Notes: generated from the sequence alone by a model not told the origin. Positions 5,351 to 14,578 are shown, counted from the first letter of the stretch. The stretch is DNA of 18,834 nt from Kordiimonas lipolytica (GCF_001550065.1 NZ_LRUB01000026.1:1-18834); one strand, 5' to 3'. A program made the numbers and translations.

Positions 5351-7591
5351 TTAGAAGGTGAATTTGACACCGCTGGTCCACGTACGGGGCTTGCCAGGTA
5401 GCAGGCCTATCGGGCGACGCGCAACCGAGTAGGTTTTGTCAAAAAGATTATCGATAGTCGCGAATAGTGTGATGGCCTCAGATACCTGATACTGTGCAGC
5501 CAAGTCAAAAACCACCCGGCCATCAACACGATCGCTGGAGGCGATTTCACCGGATCCGGCGGTTACTCGAGTGGCTGAGACATAATTTGCCTGCAAGACA
5601 AAGCTAAAGTTATCATTGTTCATGCCCGCGCTCATTGTTAGCTGATGTCTTGACAGGTAAGGAAAATCGTCTCCCCTCACAACGTCGCCCCAGAAACTGC
5701 CCTCAAAATCCGTACCGAACTCGGCGTCAGTAAACGTATAGTTTATATACAGAGGCAGCTCCCAGTCGCCATCGAACGCCGCAGTGTATCCTGCTAAAAA
5801 CTCCAGTCCCATGATCCGCGCTTCACCGCCATTGAATTGATCGCCGATTTCGGCATCGGAGCAACCAACAGCTGCGGTGCAAGTTCCAAGTATGTTCGAA
5901 TAATCGCTGTAGAAGGCCATTCCTTCAACATAGGCACCGTTGTTGTCATAGATGGCGCCGAATTCAAAATTTAGACTTTTTTCTTCCTGCGCGTCAGGGT
6001 TTCCTGCGCCAGGAGGGTTGAAACCTTTAAAGATACCGCCTGTTAAGGTGAGGTTTTTATTGACCTCATATCTAATGCCCAGGCCCGGTACAAAAGTGTT
6101 TACGTTAGTGGTCTCACGTGCATTTTCGAGGCCGCTGCGTTCTGGATCATCGCCGGCCCAGTCGGAGCGGTTCAGTTCGATGCTTTCAAAACGAATCCCC
6201 GGTGCAATAGTCCATTTGCCAAAACTAATTGTGTCCTGAACGTAAAACGCCCAAGCGTTAGCACTCACTAGCCGGTTGCCCGCACTGCCAAGGCTCGTTT
6301 CCGAAGCAAACTGCAATCTGCCTCCAACTACCGTATACTGCTCGTTATATTGCAGCCTGTCTTCATAGTCTTTGTGATAGCGAGCGGATATCTCCAGATC
6401 GTGAACTAAATCACCCGAGGTGAATGGAATTGCAATGACGGATTGTATACCTTTTGATACATAGGACCGTGCATTATGCCGGATCCGAATAGCTCCCTCA
6501 GCGCTGTCCGCATTCCCTCTCAGCCAGGACAGTTCCGTTGAACAAGCAACAGGGTTATCCAGGACGAACTGCCCTTTGTTGCAGCCCTCGCTAACCGTAT
6601 TCTTCAAGTCATGAAACTTGAACCAGTCACGCTTAAATTCGTTTCGGTAGGCCGTCGTTACCAACTCCAAGCCACTTTCTAACTGCAACTCATGGGTGAT
6701 TTGAACCTGTTCATGTTCCGTATCAATATTGTCCAGCTCAGAAGCGACATAGCGTTGAAAGGGGTCAGCCTCAAAATCCGCATCGGTCAGGCCAAGGTAT
6801 GTTTCGTTCGAGTCACCATCGGTCTTGGTAAGCTTAATCTCAAGAGCCTGTTGTACCGCTGCATTTTCGTCGGTAAATAAACGGAGTTTGGCCAGATAGT
6901 CTTCTATATCGTAACCAGTGTCAGAACCATTTGTTAGGCTCTTAAAACCATCATTGTTACTGTCGAACACTTCGACGACACCCGCAATATTTTTGCCTGT
7001 ACCGCCAGCAACTCCATGAAGTGTACGCAGTCCATCACTGCCGATGCTTAAATTAGCAAAACCGCCAAAACCTTCTGGTATTGAACGGCTGACGAGGTTG
7101 ATAGCTCCCCCAACTGAACGGGGTCCAAACTTGACAGCTGCAGAACCCTTACGAACTTCAATAGCTTCCATTCTTCCTGCCGTCGGGAAATAGTAGGCAG
7201 AGGGCGATGCATAGGGGGCTGGCGCGATCAATACACCGTCTTCCATCAAAGTAATTTTAGCCGAGCGTTCGACGCCCGAACCGCGGAGGCCTATGTTTGG
7301 CCGCAACCCATAACCATCCTCTTCTTGCAGATTGACGCCAGGCACAAGGCGTAGAACTCTATTGATGTCCTGGTACTTAAAAATTTCAAGGTCTTCGGCG
7401 CTGAGGCGAGTTGCAGAACCGATCACATGCTTACGATCGGTTGTCTTACCGATTACCTGAATTCGCTCTATTGCGATGTCGATTAGGTCCATTTCGGCAT
7501 GGTCAGAAATCGCATTGTCGGCCGCGTAGACTTGGGAGGCGCCTGCCATGAGTGCAACCACTGCTGCGGTGGTGTGAAGACTGCGGTTCAT
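5351..7591 (-). CDS. TonB-dependent outer-membrane receptor, FecA-like
   Basis: 746 aa, normal length for the family. A signal peptide (1 to about 23, ending SQVYA) precedes a TonB-box-like segment (ERIQVIG, residues 42-48). The plug domain follows (INRVLRLVPGVNLQ...NIGLRGSG...VLIAPAPYASPSAYYFP...VRKGSAAVKFGPRSVGGAINLV), then a 22-strand-type barrel ending SGVKFTF with terminal Phe. It imports a scarce chelate across the outer membrane with TonB energy; the substrate is not evident. Two Cys pairs in predicted outer loops (SEGC...VACS; LGTC...GCSD) may form disulfides. I start at ATG 7591 because AAGGA lies 8 nt upstream; the in-frame start at 7648 would put 19 polar residues before the signal peptide. 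It is monocistronic, with a terminator downstream and an AT-rich inverted repeat upstream that may bind a Fur- or Zur-like repressor. Confidence 0.88.
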   Translation of the reverse strand: MNRSLHTTAAVVALMAGASQVYAADNAISDHAEMDLIDIAIERIQVIGKTTDRKHVIGSATRLSAEDLEIFKYQDINRVLRLVPGVNLQEEDGYGLRPNIGLRGSGVERSAKITLMEDGVLIAPAPYASPSAYYFPTAGRMEAIEVRKGSAAVKFGPRSVGGAINLVSRSIPEGFGGFANLSIGSDGLRTLHGVAGGTGKNIAGVVEVFDSNNDGFKSLTNGSDTGYDIEDYLAKLRLFTDENAAVQQALEIKLTKTDGDSNETYLGLTDADFEADPFQRYVASELDNIDTEHEQVQITHELQLESGLELVTTAYRNEFKRDWFKFHDLKNTVSEGCNKGQFVLDNPVACSTELSWLRGNADSAEGAIRIRHNARSYVSKGIQSVIAIPFTSGDLVHDLEISARYHKDYEDRLQYNEQYTVVGGRLQFASETSLGSAGNRLVSANAWAFYVQDTISFGKWTIAPGIRFESIELNRSDWAGDDPERSGLENARETTNVNTFVPGLGIRYEVNKNLTLTGGIFKGFNPPGAGNPDAQEEKSLNFEFGAIYDNNGAYVEGMAFYSDYSNILGTCTAAVGCSDAEIGDQFNGGEARIMGLEFLAGYTAAFDGDWELPLYINYTFTDAEFGTDFEGSFWGDVVRGDDFPYLSRHQLTMSAGMNNDNFSFVLQANYVSATRVTAGSGEIASSDRVDGRVVFDLAAQYQVSEAITLFATIDNLFDKTYSVARRPIGLLPGKPRTWTSGVKFTF

Positions 7592-7610
7592 TGAGTGTTC
7601 CTTCGGGTCT

Positions 7611-7680
7611 TGATAATTATTCGCGTTATTAATCACATCAGCTATCATCCCAAGCTGCTTTCTGCAAGTGATTATTAATT
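7611..7680 (-). promoter_or_regulatory. AT-rich inverted repeats upstream of the TonB receptor
   Basis: TTATTAATCAC (7627-7637) and GTGATTATTAA (7668-7678) are inverted copies with one mismatch, 30 bp apart. TGATAATTATT (7611-7621) and TTATTAATCA (7627-7636) form a second imperfect dyad. AT-rich dyads at this position are typical of Fur/Zur-family operators. The box lies 20-90 bp upstream of the receptor start. No clear -10/-35 pair was identified. Confidence 0.4.
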
Positions 7681-7916
7681 GAAGTTACAAGGAGGCCCGT
7701 TGAACAGCCCATTATTCCAGGCGAAGTGGCTCGATTATCGTACCTAGGTTCACTGCGAGACATAACGCTTTAGAAATTTCAACCATTCGAATGACATTCG
7801 GTACCGTCCTGCAAACTATAAATCTGAGAATGCAGTTGTTGAATATGCCTTGCGGAGCCACATTGACAATCGACTTGCTTGGATTGTCTCAAAAGGCATT
7901 CCTGAATAGCTTCCTT
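7681..7916. other. Intergenic stretch with possible gene remnants
   Basis: No intact gene. On + a strong AAGGAGG (7689-7695) is followed by TTG (7700) opening only 15 codons. A frame at 7766-7909 stays open for 47 codons (contains RYRPANYKSENAVVEYALRS) but has no start and begins just after TAA. These could be scraps of a deleted gene or chance. A tight dyad CGAATG-A-CATTCG lies at 7788-7800. Confidence 0.3.
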
Positions 7917-8765
7917 TTATTCAGTACTTTCAATAGTACAGTGTGTGATTTTGAACTGCGTTTCTAAAAGTGATCGCATTAACTTCTTAGTTTCTTCTAT
8001 GTTACCGGCAATCTGCGCATGCCCTTCAAAAAACAACTTGTTTTCGTCCAGTTGCCAAACATGAATATGTGAAACAGATTTCACATGATCTAGTTTTTCC
8101 AGCTCATTCTGCATGACCTTTATATCTAGCCCCTCCGGTACCGCTTGCATTAATATCTTGATTGCTTTTTTGAGCAGTAAACATCCATGAAATATTACGT
8201 AAAGAGATATCCCAATTGTAGCTATTACATCTACTACATATAGATCGTAAAATATTATGAGAACGCCAGCAAAAATAACGGCTACAGACGCCATAGCATC
8301 TGACACATTATGTATGAATGCAGCTCGAATATTCATGTTATTTCTGGCGCCGGATTTGTATGTCAGTATTGCCGTTAAAACGTCAATTATAAGCGCGATA
8401 CCAGCGACCCAGATAACAATCCAACCGTCGATAGGTATAGGATTAAGGTATTTGTCGATAGCCTCGATAACCAGATAAAGTCCGATTAGAATAAGTGTAG
8501 TGCTGTTAATCACAACTCCCAAAATTTCCGCCCGTTTATATCCATATGTCATAGATGGGGTTGCTGGCTTTGCGCCAATTTTCCGAGCTAGAATTGCAAC
8601 AACTAAAGCACCAGCATCGCTCAAATTGTGAAGGGCATCCGCAATGAGTGACAGGCTTCCCGAAAGCATACCACCGATCACTTGTGCGACAGTAAGTAGA
8701 ATATTGATCAACACCGCTATGGTTAGCTTGCCGTTATGCTCGTGGGGATGAGAGTGGTTCGCCAT
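7917..8765 (-). CDS. czcD: Cation diffusion facilitator (CDF) zinc/heavy-metal transporter, CzcD/ZitB-like
   Basis: 282 aa, inner membrane. It exports Zn2+ (and often Cd2+/Co2+) from cytosol to periplasm in exchange for protons. A short His-rich start (MANHSHPHEH) precedes six membrane segments. The transport site is H46-x3-D50 in TM2 (ALHNLSD) and H152-x3-D156 in TM5 (FIHNVSD); the His-Asp pair in TM2 is the zinc-type set, unlike the Asp-Asp of YiiP-like members. The cytoplasmic C-terminal domain (about 205-282; SHIHVWQLDENKLFFEGH, ITHCTIE) has the metal-sensing ferredoxin-like fold of CDFs. The ATG at 8765 has GGAG 6 nt upstream. It is the last gene of the czc operon, 76 nt after czcA. It would feed metal to the periplasm for CzcCBA to expel. 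The symbol is by analogy. Confidence 0.9.
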   Translation of the reverse strand: MANHSHPHEHNGKLTIAVLINILLTVAQVIGGMLSGSLSLIADALHNLSDAGALVVAILARKIGAKPATPSMTYGYKRAEILGVVINSTTLILIGLYLVIEAIDKYLNPIPIDGWIVIWVAGIALIIDVLTAILTYKSGARNNMNIRAAFIHNVSDAMASVAVIFAGVLIIFYDLYVVDVIATIGISLYVIFHGCLLLKKAIKILMQAVPEGLDIKVMQNELEKLDHVKSVSHIHVWQLDENKLFFEGHAQIAGNIEETKKLMRSLLETQFKITHCTIESTE

Positions 8766-8796
8766 TTCAGTCTCCAGGAAGGATAATCGTTTGATC

Positions 8797-8822
8797 TGAG
8801 CGCGACTTTTCAGCCGCGCTCA
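8797..8822. repeat. Hairpin between czcA and czcD
   Basis: TGAGCGCG (8797-8804) and CGCGCTCA (8815-8822) are perfect 8-bp arms around a 10-nt loop in the 76-bp gap between the RND pump gene and the CDF gene. No U-tract follows on the minus strand. It may be an mRNA processing or protection hairpin that sets different levels of the two genes. Confidence 0.5.
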
Positions 8823-8841
8823 AAGTATCTATTTAGACAGC

Positions 8842-11800
8842 CTAATCTGCGGCCAGGATCCGTTTAGAAAACACGGGATAGAGGCATGGGAGGACGAGTA
8901 GCGTCAGTGCAGTCGCACTAAACAGGCCCCCAACGATAACTGTTGCCAATGGTCGCTGGATCTCCGCACCCACTCCATCCGAAAGCAACATAGGAATAAG
9001 GCCAAGGGCGGAAGTAAGGGCGGTCATCAAAACCGGGCGTAAGCGGGATACTGTTCCTCTAAACACCGCCTCGCCCATGGCAACGCCACCTTTTGCCAAT
9101 CCATTAATGCTTTCCACAAGCACCACACCATTCAGTACTGCAACACCGAAGAGCGTAATAAAGCCGACTGAACTGGGTACTGAAAGATATTGACCAGAAA
9201 GAAGAAGCGCAAAAATGCCGCCGACAAGGGCAAGCGGGACATTCACCAAGATTAACAGTGCCTGCCCAATTGAACCGAAGGCGAAGTACAACAGCAAAGC
9301 AATTAGTAAAACTGAAACAGGAACCACGAGGGCTAAACGACCTTGTGCTCGTTGCTGGCTTTCAAATTGTCCACCAATTGTCACGCTGTAGCCGGTTGGC
9401 AATTCTATCTGTTCACTGATCGCCGTGTTTATGTCTGCTACAACCGAGCCCATATCACGACCTTCAACATTTGATTGAATCACGATCCGGCGTTGGACGT
9501 CATCACGCCTAATCTGTGCGGGGCCATCTTTGATTTCGACTTTCGCGACATCAGCAAGCCGGAGTATTGCCCCAGTTGGAGCTGTGAGACGTAAATCTCC
9601 AATAGTCCTTTCATTGTTTCGATAAACTTCATCAATTCGAACATAAATGTCGTACCGTTCATTGCCATTGATAACTTGCCCTACTGCTGTACCACCCAGG
9701 CCCTTTTCCACCAGGCTCATAACGTCGCCAACAGCGAGTCCATAGCGGGATAGTTTTTCTCGGTTCGGCGAAACAACTAGCTGCGCCTCTCCGCTCACTT
9801 GCTCTAGTGCGACGCCGCGGGTGCCCTGCACTCCTTTTACAACGCGCTCAATTTCACGTCCTTTCATTACCAGGGTATCGAGGTCAGGACCGAATAGTTT
9901 GATAGCAAGTTGAGCCCTAACGCCAGAAAGCAGTTCATCTACGCGTGTTGCGATGGGCTGGGAGAAATTGAATAAAAGCCCTGGATGTACTGAAAGTTGA
10001 TCCTGCATTTTTCTTTGCAGCTCGTAGCGGTCTGACGCCGTCTCCCAATCTGATACAGGCTTTAAACCAACATAGATTTCAACGTTGCTGACAGGTTCTG
10101 GATCCCCACCAATTTCCGCGCGTCCAATTCGACTTAGCGTGTAGGTAACCTCAGGAAAATTATCGACGAGAATTTTTTCCAATTTGGGGGCTAATGTTAG
10201 GGCTGTTTCCAGGCTAGAGGACGGAGCTAAGGTTACACGTATATTGATAGTGCCTTCTTCCAACTCAGGGACGAACTCTGTTCCAATAAACGGCGTACTA
10301 GCCATTGCTCCAATAAACAAAGCTGCTGCGCTTGTAATGACAACAGATCGCCTGCCGAGTACCCATTGAAGCAACCGTTGATACCCTCGCTCTATTGGCC
10401 GAAGCACGGGGCTTTCTTTAACACTAACGCCTCTTTGGAACATAAAAGTGGCAAGCGCTGGGACAACCAGTAGCGCGACAACTACCGCAGCAAAAACTGC
10501 GACCATAATACTGATCGCCATGGGTTGAAATAATTTGCCTTCCACGCCTTCAAACGTAAACATGGGTGTGAAGACCACCAATATTATCAGGGCGGCAAAA
10601 AATACGGGCCTTGCAACTTCGCGACCGGCTTCTTGGACGCGAAGCTCATAGCCTCCTTTGCTATCTCCATTGCTCTGTGTAAGATGCTTGAAAATATTCT
10701 CGACCATAACCACAGAACCATCAACAAGCATGCCGATGGCGACAGCTAGGCCTCCAAGGGACATTAAGTTTGCCGAGAGTTCCATCATAGACATCACGAT
10801 AAGCGCCAAACCAATCGAAAGCGGAATCGATAGCAGGACCAAAACCGTGGCACGCAAATTCATCAAAAACAGAGCTAGAATGACAATGATGAATACAAAT
10901 GCCAATAGAAGCGCTTCGACGACTGTATCAACGGCTTTGGTAATCAAATCCGCTTGGTCATAAAGGGATTCGATTGTCACACCGGAAGGCAACGCCCCCT
11001 GGATTATGGGAAGGCGTTCTTGAATGCCGTCAATAGTGGCCTTTGTGTTGGCACCTAACCGCTTGAGTACGATACCGGTCACCACTTCACCGAGTTGTTG
11101 AATATTGCCACTCTCATCCCGCTCAGTAAGCGAGACTGCTCCTTGACGAATTTCGCCGCCAAAACCAACCTGTGCAACGTCTCCGATTTTAATGACCACA
11201 CCGTCTATGGTCTTGATAGGCATATCGGCAATATTACGGAGGCCAGCTTCGCCAGAGGCCAGCCAGCCGGTTCCCCTGATCACCAGTTGCTCCTGACCCC
11301 TGTCCATATACCAACCACCTGCGATGCGGTTGTTTGCTTCAATTGTGCCTTCAATCTCCTCAATCGACAGATTGAAGGCTAATAATTTATTGGGATCGAG
11401 ATTGACCTGATACTGCCGGACTTCGCCGCCAAAGGACAATACTTCGGTCACGCCGTCAATTGGCATCAAAAGAAGCTGGACAACCCAGTCATTCAGGCTT
11501 CTGAGTTCAGTAATATCAACGCCGCTATCGGGATCCGCTTTTAAAAGATATTGATATACTTGACCAAGGCCTGAAGTGTTAGGACCTATGTCCGGCACTC
11601 CAATACCGCCAGGTATAAGCTCCCGTGCCGCTTGTAGCCGTTCCCCAATTAGCTGACGAGCAAAATAGATATCAGTTCCTTCTTCAAAAACTACCGTGAC
11701 TATTGAGAGTCCTGTCTTTGATATTGAACGCACTTCAGCTACGTCTGGTAACGCGTACATAACGGATTCGATAGGGAAAGTAATTAACTGTTCCACCTCT

Positions 11801-11976
11801 AATGCCGCCAGTCCCGGCGCTTCGGTATTGACCGACACCTGGACATTAGTCACATCAGGAAATGCATCCAAATTTAGACGCGGAATCATAAAAATCGCCG
11901 CTATCAGGAATGCGCCTAGGCCGAGAACAATTAACAACCTGTTGCGTACCGAGAGATCAATAAGACTATTTAACAT
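8842..11976 (-). CDS. czcA: Heavy-metal efflux RND pump, CzcA/CusA family
   Basis: 1044 aa, the usual length for HME-RND pumps. Inner-membrane proton antiporter; as a trimer it drives metal from periplasm or cytosol through CzcB and CzcC to the outside. TM1 (residues about 13-31), a large periplasmic porter domain (about 32-340), TM2-6, TM7 (about 540-558), a second porter domain and TM8-12 follow the RND plan. The TM4 signature is A413-I-G-M-L-V-D419-G-S-V-V-M-V-E426-N. D419 and E426 of the proton relay are kept, but the first Asp of the Zn/Co/Cd motif DFGxxVDG is Ala. Substrate is therefore uncertain: divalent Zn/Cd/Co by context, but AIG resembles Cu/Ag pumps. The ATG at 11976 has GGAG 7 nt upstream. 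The gap to czcB is 11 nt, so translation may be coupled. Confidence 0.93.
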   Translation of the reverse strand: MLNSLIDLSVRNRLLIVLGLGAFLIAAIFMIPRLNLDAFPDVTNVQVSVNTEAPGLAALEVEQLITFPIESVMYALPDVAEVRSISKTGLSIVTVVFEEGTDIYFARQLIGERLQAARELIPGGIGVPDIGPNTSGLGQVYQYLLKADPDSGVDITELRSLNDWVVQLLLMPIDGVTEVLSFGGEVRQYQVNLDPNKLLAFNLSIEEIEGTIEANNRIAGGWYMDRGQEQLVIRGTGWLASGEAGLRNIADMPIKTIDGVVIKIGDVAQVGFGGEIRQGAVSLTERDESGNIQQLGEVVTGIVLKRLGANTKATIDGIQERLPIIQGALPSGVTIESLYDQADLITKAVDTVVEALLLAFVFIIVILALFLMNLRATVLVLLSIPLSIGLALIVMSMMELSANLMSLGGLAVAIGMLVDGSVVMVENIFKHLTQSNGDSKGGYELRVQEAGREVARPVFFAALIILVVFTPMFTFEGVEGKLFQPMAISIMVAVFAAVVVALLVVPALATFMFQRGVSVKESPVLRPIERGYQRLLQWVLGRRSVVITSAAALFIGAMASTPFIGTEFVPELEEGTINIRVTLAPSSSLETALTLAPKLEKILVDNFPEVTYTLSRIGRAEIGGDPEPVSNVEIYVGLKPVSDWETASDRYELQRKMQDQLSVHPGLLFNFSQPIATRVDELLSGVRAQLAIKLFGPDLDTLVMKGREIERVVKGVQGTRGVALEQVSGEAQLVVSPNREKLSRYGLAVGDVMSLVEKGLGGTAVGQVINGNERYDIYVRIDEVYRNNERTIGDLRLTAPTGAILRLADVAKVEIKDGPAQIRRDDVQRRIVIQSNVEGRDMGSVVADINTAISEQIELPTGYSVTIGGQFESQQRAQGRLALVVPVSVLLIALLLYFAFGSIGQALLILVNVPLALVGGIFALLLSGQYLSVPSSVGFITLFGVAVLNGVVLVESINGLAKGGVAMGEAVFRGTVSRLRPVLMTALTSALGLIPMLLSDGVGAEIQRPLATVIVGGLFSATALTLLVLPCLYPVFSKRILAAD

Positions 11977-11987
11977 CGAGCTTCTCC

Positions 11988-13265
11988 CTAGTGGCCATGA
12001 ATATCGAAGCCGGCTTTAGCCTGCTCAGATGCCAGAAAAAACGCACCGGTAAGCGCAATGCGGCTACCAGCATCAATGCCTTCAATCACAGTTAAGCTTG
12101 AAGTTTTGCGTACAATGGCCACCTCCTGCGCTCTAAATTGCCCAGTGTCTTCTTCCACGAAAACCTGCCAGTCGCCATCCTGTGACCGCATTAAGGCTGT
12201 TTCAGGAACAGCGAGAGCTGGTCCACCACTACTGAGGTTGAATTTTACATTTACGAAATGCCCAGGATGCAATTTTTCGTCGGGATTCTCGACTATCAGG
12301 CGGATGACCCTCGTACGTGTCTCATGATCAACTATATGTGCTTGCTGGATAACTCGAGCAGTAAATTCGCCACCATCGCTTTCAATAAGAGCACTTTCCC
12401 CTGCCGTAATGGTCTCGCCAAGACTAGCTGGAATCTTAGCTTCGATCCAAAGCTGTCGTTCGTTGGTCAGTTCAGCTAGCTCTGTACCCGTTTCTACCCA
12501 TGCGCCCTGCACGAAGGAATCGTTTAACACAATGCCTTCGGTAGGAGCGGTTAAGACATATTCACCCATGCTGGGTACAAATCCGGTAGAATCGATTTTG
12601 TTCAAGGACGAAGCGCTCATTCCTAGAATGTTCAGTTTCGCCTTTGTCGCTAAATACGATTGTTCCGCCTGAATAAACCTCGGGTTGCCAGTGACAGCCT
12701 TCCCCAGAGCCTGAACTCGCACCCATTCATCGCGAGCAACTAGAAAACTCGACTGAGCGACCGCCATTTCTTCGCTAAATAGTGTTGCAATTGGATCGTT
12801 TTCTTTAACTCTGGAGCCGAGTGCTATGTGTCGTGCCTTAACAAGCGATGGCGTACGCACACTGACTTTCCAGTTGCTGTAAGCATCACTGAGAACTTCG
12901 CCCGGGGCGGAAAGTTGATCTGGAACATTTTGCAGCCACAATGTACCAACCGATATGTTCGCTGCGGCCATTTGGCTACGGGATAGCTCGATTAAGCCTT
13001 CTTCCTCGTCACCATGGTCACCTTCATCTCCGTGATCATCTTCGTCATCATGGTCATCTCCGTGATCATCTTCATCATCATGATCATCGTGTCCAGGTTT
13101 GTCTTGTTCATCGGGGTTGTAGCCATTGTCCAACCCGTCTGCATTTCCGAGACTAACTTGGTCGGCAGCGGATGCATCAACAGGGAATGATAATATTGAG
13201 TTAACTGTTAGCAAAGAGATGCCAAGCATTAGCGCCGTAATTGGAGAATTTACGTTCGTATTCAT
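11988..13265 (-). CDS. czcB: Periplasmic adaptor (membrane fusion) subunit of heavy-metal efflux, CzcB-like
   Basis: 425 aa. Connects the RND pump with the outer-membrane channel and hands over metal. A signal peptide (1 to about 33, ending DASAA) is followed by a His/Asp/Glu-rich stretch at about 56-89 (HDDHDDEDDHGDD...), built partly of a tandem 10-residue repeat and well suited to bind zinc-like cations, as in CzcB N-termini. The adaptor core follows: barrel-sandwich hybrid halves (about 130-165 and 235-265, EYVLTAPTEGIVL) flanking a helical hairpin (about 165-225), then beta-barrel and membrane-proximal domains (DHETRTRVIRL...HPGHFVNV, VPETALM). It ends GFDIHGH. The ATG at 13265 has AAGGAA about 10 nt upstream. 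It lies 24 nt after czcC and 11 nt before czcA. Confidence 0.92.
   Translation of the reverse strand: MNTNVNSPITALMLGISLLTVNSILSFPVDASAADQVSLGNADGLDNGYNPDEQDKPGHDDHDDEDDHGDDHDDEDDHGDEGDHGDEEEGLIELSRSQMAAANISVGTLWLQNVPDQLSAPGEVLSDAYSNWKVSVRTPSLVKARHIALGSRVKENDPIATLFSEEMAVAQSSFLVARDEWVRVQALGKAVTGNPRFIQAEQSYLATKAKLNILGMSASSLNKIDSTGFVPSMGEYVLTAPTEGIVLNDSFVQGAWVETGTELAELTNERQLWIEAKIPASLGETITAGESALIESDGGEFTARVIQQAHIVDHETRTRVIRLIVENPDEKLHPGHFVNVKFNLSSGGPALAVPETALMRSQDGDWQVFVEEDTGQFRAQEVAIVRKTSSLTVIEGIDAGSRIALTGAFFLASEQAKAGFDIHGH
13030..13089. repeat. Two tandem 30-bp repeats encoding the His/Asp motif of czcB
   Basis: Two adjacent 30-bp units (13030-13059 and 13060-13089) differ at a few bases and encode a repeated HDDEDDHGDD-like decapeptide. 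Slippage or duplication here could change the number of metal-binding residues. Confidence 0.75.
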
Positions 13266-13289
13266 AATAAGGTATTCCTTGATTTCTTT

Positions 13290-14504
13290 TTAGTGACGGC
13301 CTAGCCAGTCTTTTACCTGCCCCGAAGTGCGAAGCCAGGTAACGAGACTGCGGCGCTGAAGTGCTCTGAGCTTGATGCCCGCGGCAACGCTTTCGCGCCA
13401 ACGGTCTAGAGCGAGTAGGAACTCGGCGGTACTCATATCTCCCATTTCCCAGCGGGCTTTAAGAAGCTTGAGACCCTCTTCTGGCGCCGCGCCGGTCAAA
13501 TTATCGTATAAGTCAAGTTGCCTCGTATTTTCCCGCCAGGCTAACAGTGTACCTTCTAATTCAGCACCTATAGCTTGTTGTATTTGACGATAGTCCATTT
13601 CTGCGGCCAGGGATCTCCGGCTTGTCGCTTGTTCAGAGGCCTTGAAGGATTTGCTAATATTGAGGGGTACCGAAACATTCACTCCAACGAGGGCGGCACC
13701 GCCATCTCTGCCGGCCACAACACCCACCGTTGGGTCTGCTTTTCGATTTTTCTTCGCAATCCCAATCGCTGCTCTCGCAACCTGATACCGCTCATAGGCC
13801 TCACGTACCCTTGGAGACTCTGCTAAAAGGATGTCTGTATCAATTGACCCGCTGTCTCGCCAAATTACTTGGTTTGGCAAAGTGGTGAAGTCCGCAAAGC
13901 TACTGCCCAATAAGGTCTTTAAGCGGGCTTGGGCTTCTATAGACTTTGTACGTTCTTCAGCAATTGTCGGGTATGCTGACGATAGCGCAAGGGTCGCCAA
14001 CGTCCCATCCGCATTGCCTAGATCACCATTTTCTAATCGTTTTTTTGTAAGGTCAGCTAAAGCTTGCAGATTAGATGCATGCTTCTCGGCAAGTACCAAC
14101 TGCAGTCTAGCCGCTTCATATTCAGAAAGCCCAACTAAAACGTCAGCTAGATAGTCTTGGTAAGCAACTTCAAAGGATTGTTTCGCTAGTTTGGCTTGGG
14201 CTGTACCAAATTCACGCCGCATCTGCCGTTTTCCGAATAGGTCAAGCGTTTGATTAATGCCAACTTGAAAGTTTGTGGTGTCTTCGTTCACAACATCAAA
14301 AGATGCCGTAGGGTTATACAAGAGTGCACTCTTCGCTGTACGGTCATAATTGGCAGCAGATAGACGTTCTTTTAAGGCCTGCACTTGCGGTAGCCTGTGG
14401 GTGAAGGTAATTAGGTTTTTTCCCCAATTTTCACCACTTTTTTCCTGCGCATACGCAGGTAGAGAGGCGCTCACTAATGCGAGCGCTATGTATATCGGTT
14501 TCAT
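13290..14504 (-). CDS. czcC: Outer-membrane channel subunit of heavy-metal efflux, CzcC-like (TolC family)
   Basis: 404 aa, similar to CzcC lengths. Forms the trimeric outer-membrane and periplasmic tunnel of the CzcCBA complex. A signal peptide (MKPIYIALALVSASLPAYA, residues 1-19) has no lipobox Cys, so it is not a lipoprotein. Two outer-membrane efflux repeats are seen (about 40-200 and 235-395), each with long amphipathic helices; the second contains GVNVSVPLNISKS, the usual beta-strand region. The start is ATG 14504 because GGAG lies 7 nt upstream and the signal peptide begins there; an in-frame start at 14555 would add 17 residues before it. It follows the 103-aa exported protein gene by 74 nt and precedes czcB by 24 nt. 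Confidence 0.9.
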   Translation of the reverse strand: MKPIYIALALVSASLPAYAQEKSGENWGKNLITFTHRLPQVQALKERLSAANYDRTAKSALLYNPTASFDVVNEDTTNFQVGINQTLDLFGKRQMRREFGTAQAKLAKQSFEVAYQDYLADVLVGLSEYEAARLQLVLAEKHASNLQALADLTKKRLENGDLGNADGTLATLALSSAYPTIAEERTKSIEAQARLKTLLGSSFADFTTLPNQVIWRDSGSIDTDILLAESPRVREAYERYQVARAAIGIAKKNRKADPTVGVVAGRDGGAALVGVNVSVPLNISKSFKASEQATSRRSLAAEMDYRQIQQAIGAELEGTLLAWRENTRQLDLYDNLTGAAPEEGLKLLKARWEMGDMSTAEFLLALDRWRESVAAGIKLRALQRRSLVTWLRTSGQVKDWLGRH

Positions 14505-14578
14505 TCCGAAACTCCATAGTCCAACTAGGCTGTGGGCCATGTAGCGCCACAACAAAAAAATTTAGGTTAGATCAGGAG

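Noticed and set aside
13021..13090. CRISPR or short-repeat array
   Set aside because: The repeats are direct, without spacers, inside a coding frame.
12941..13180. His-rich and Met-rich open frames over the czcB repeat
   Set aside because: They are shifted readings of the low-complexity His/Asp codons of czcB.
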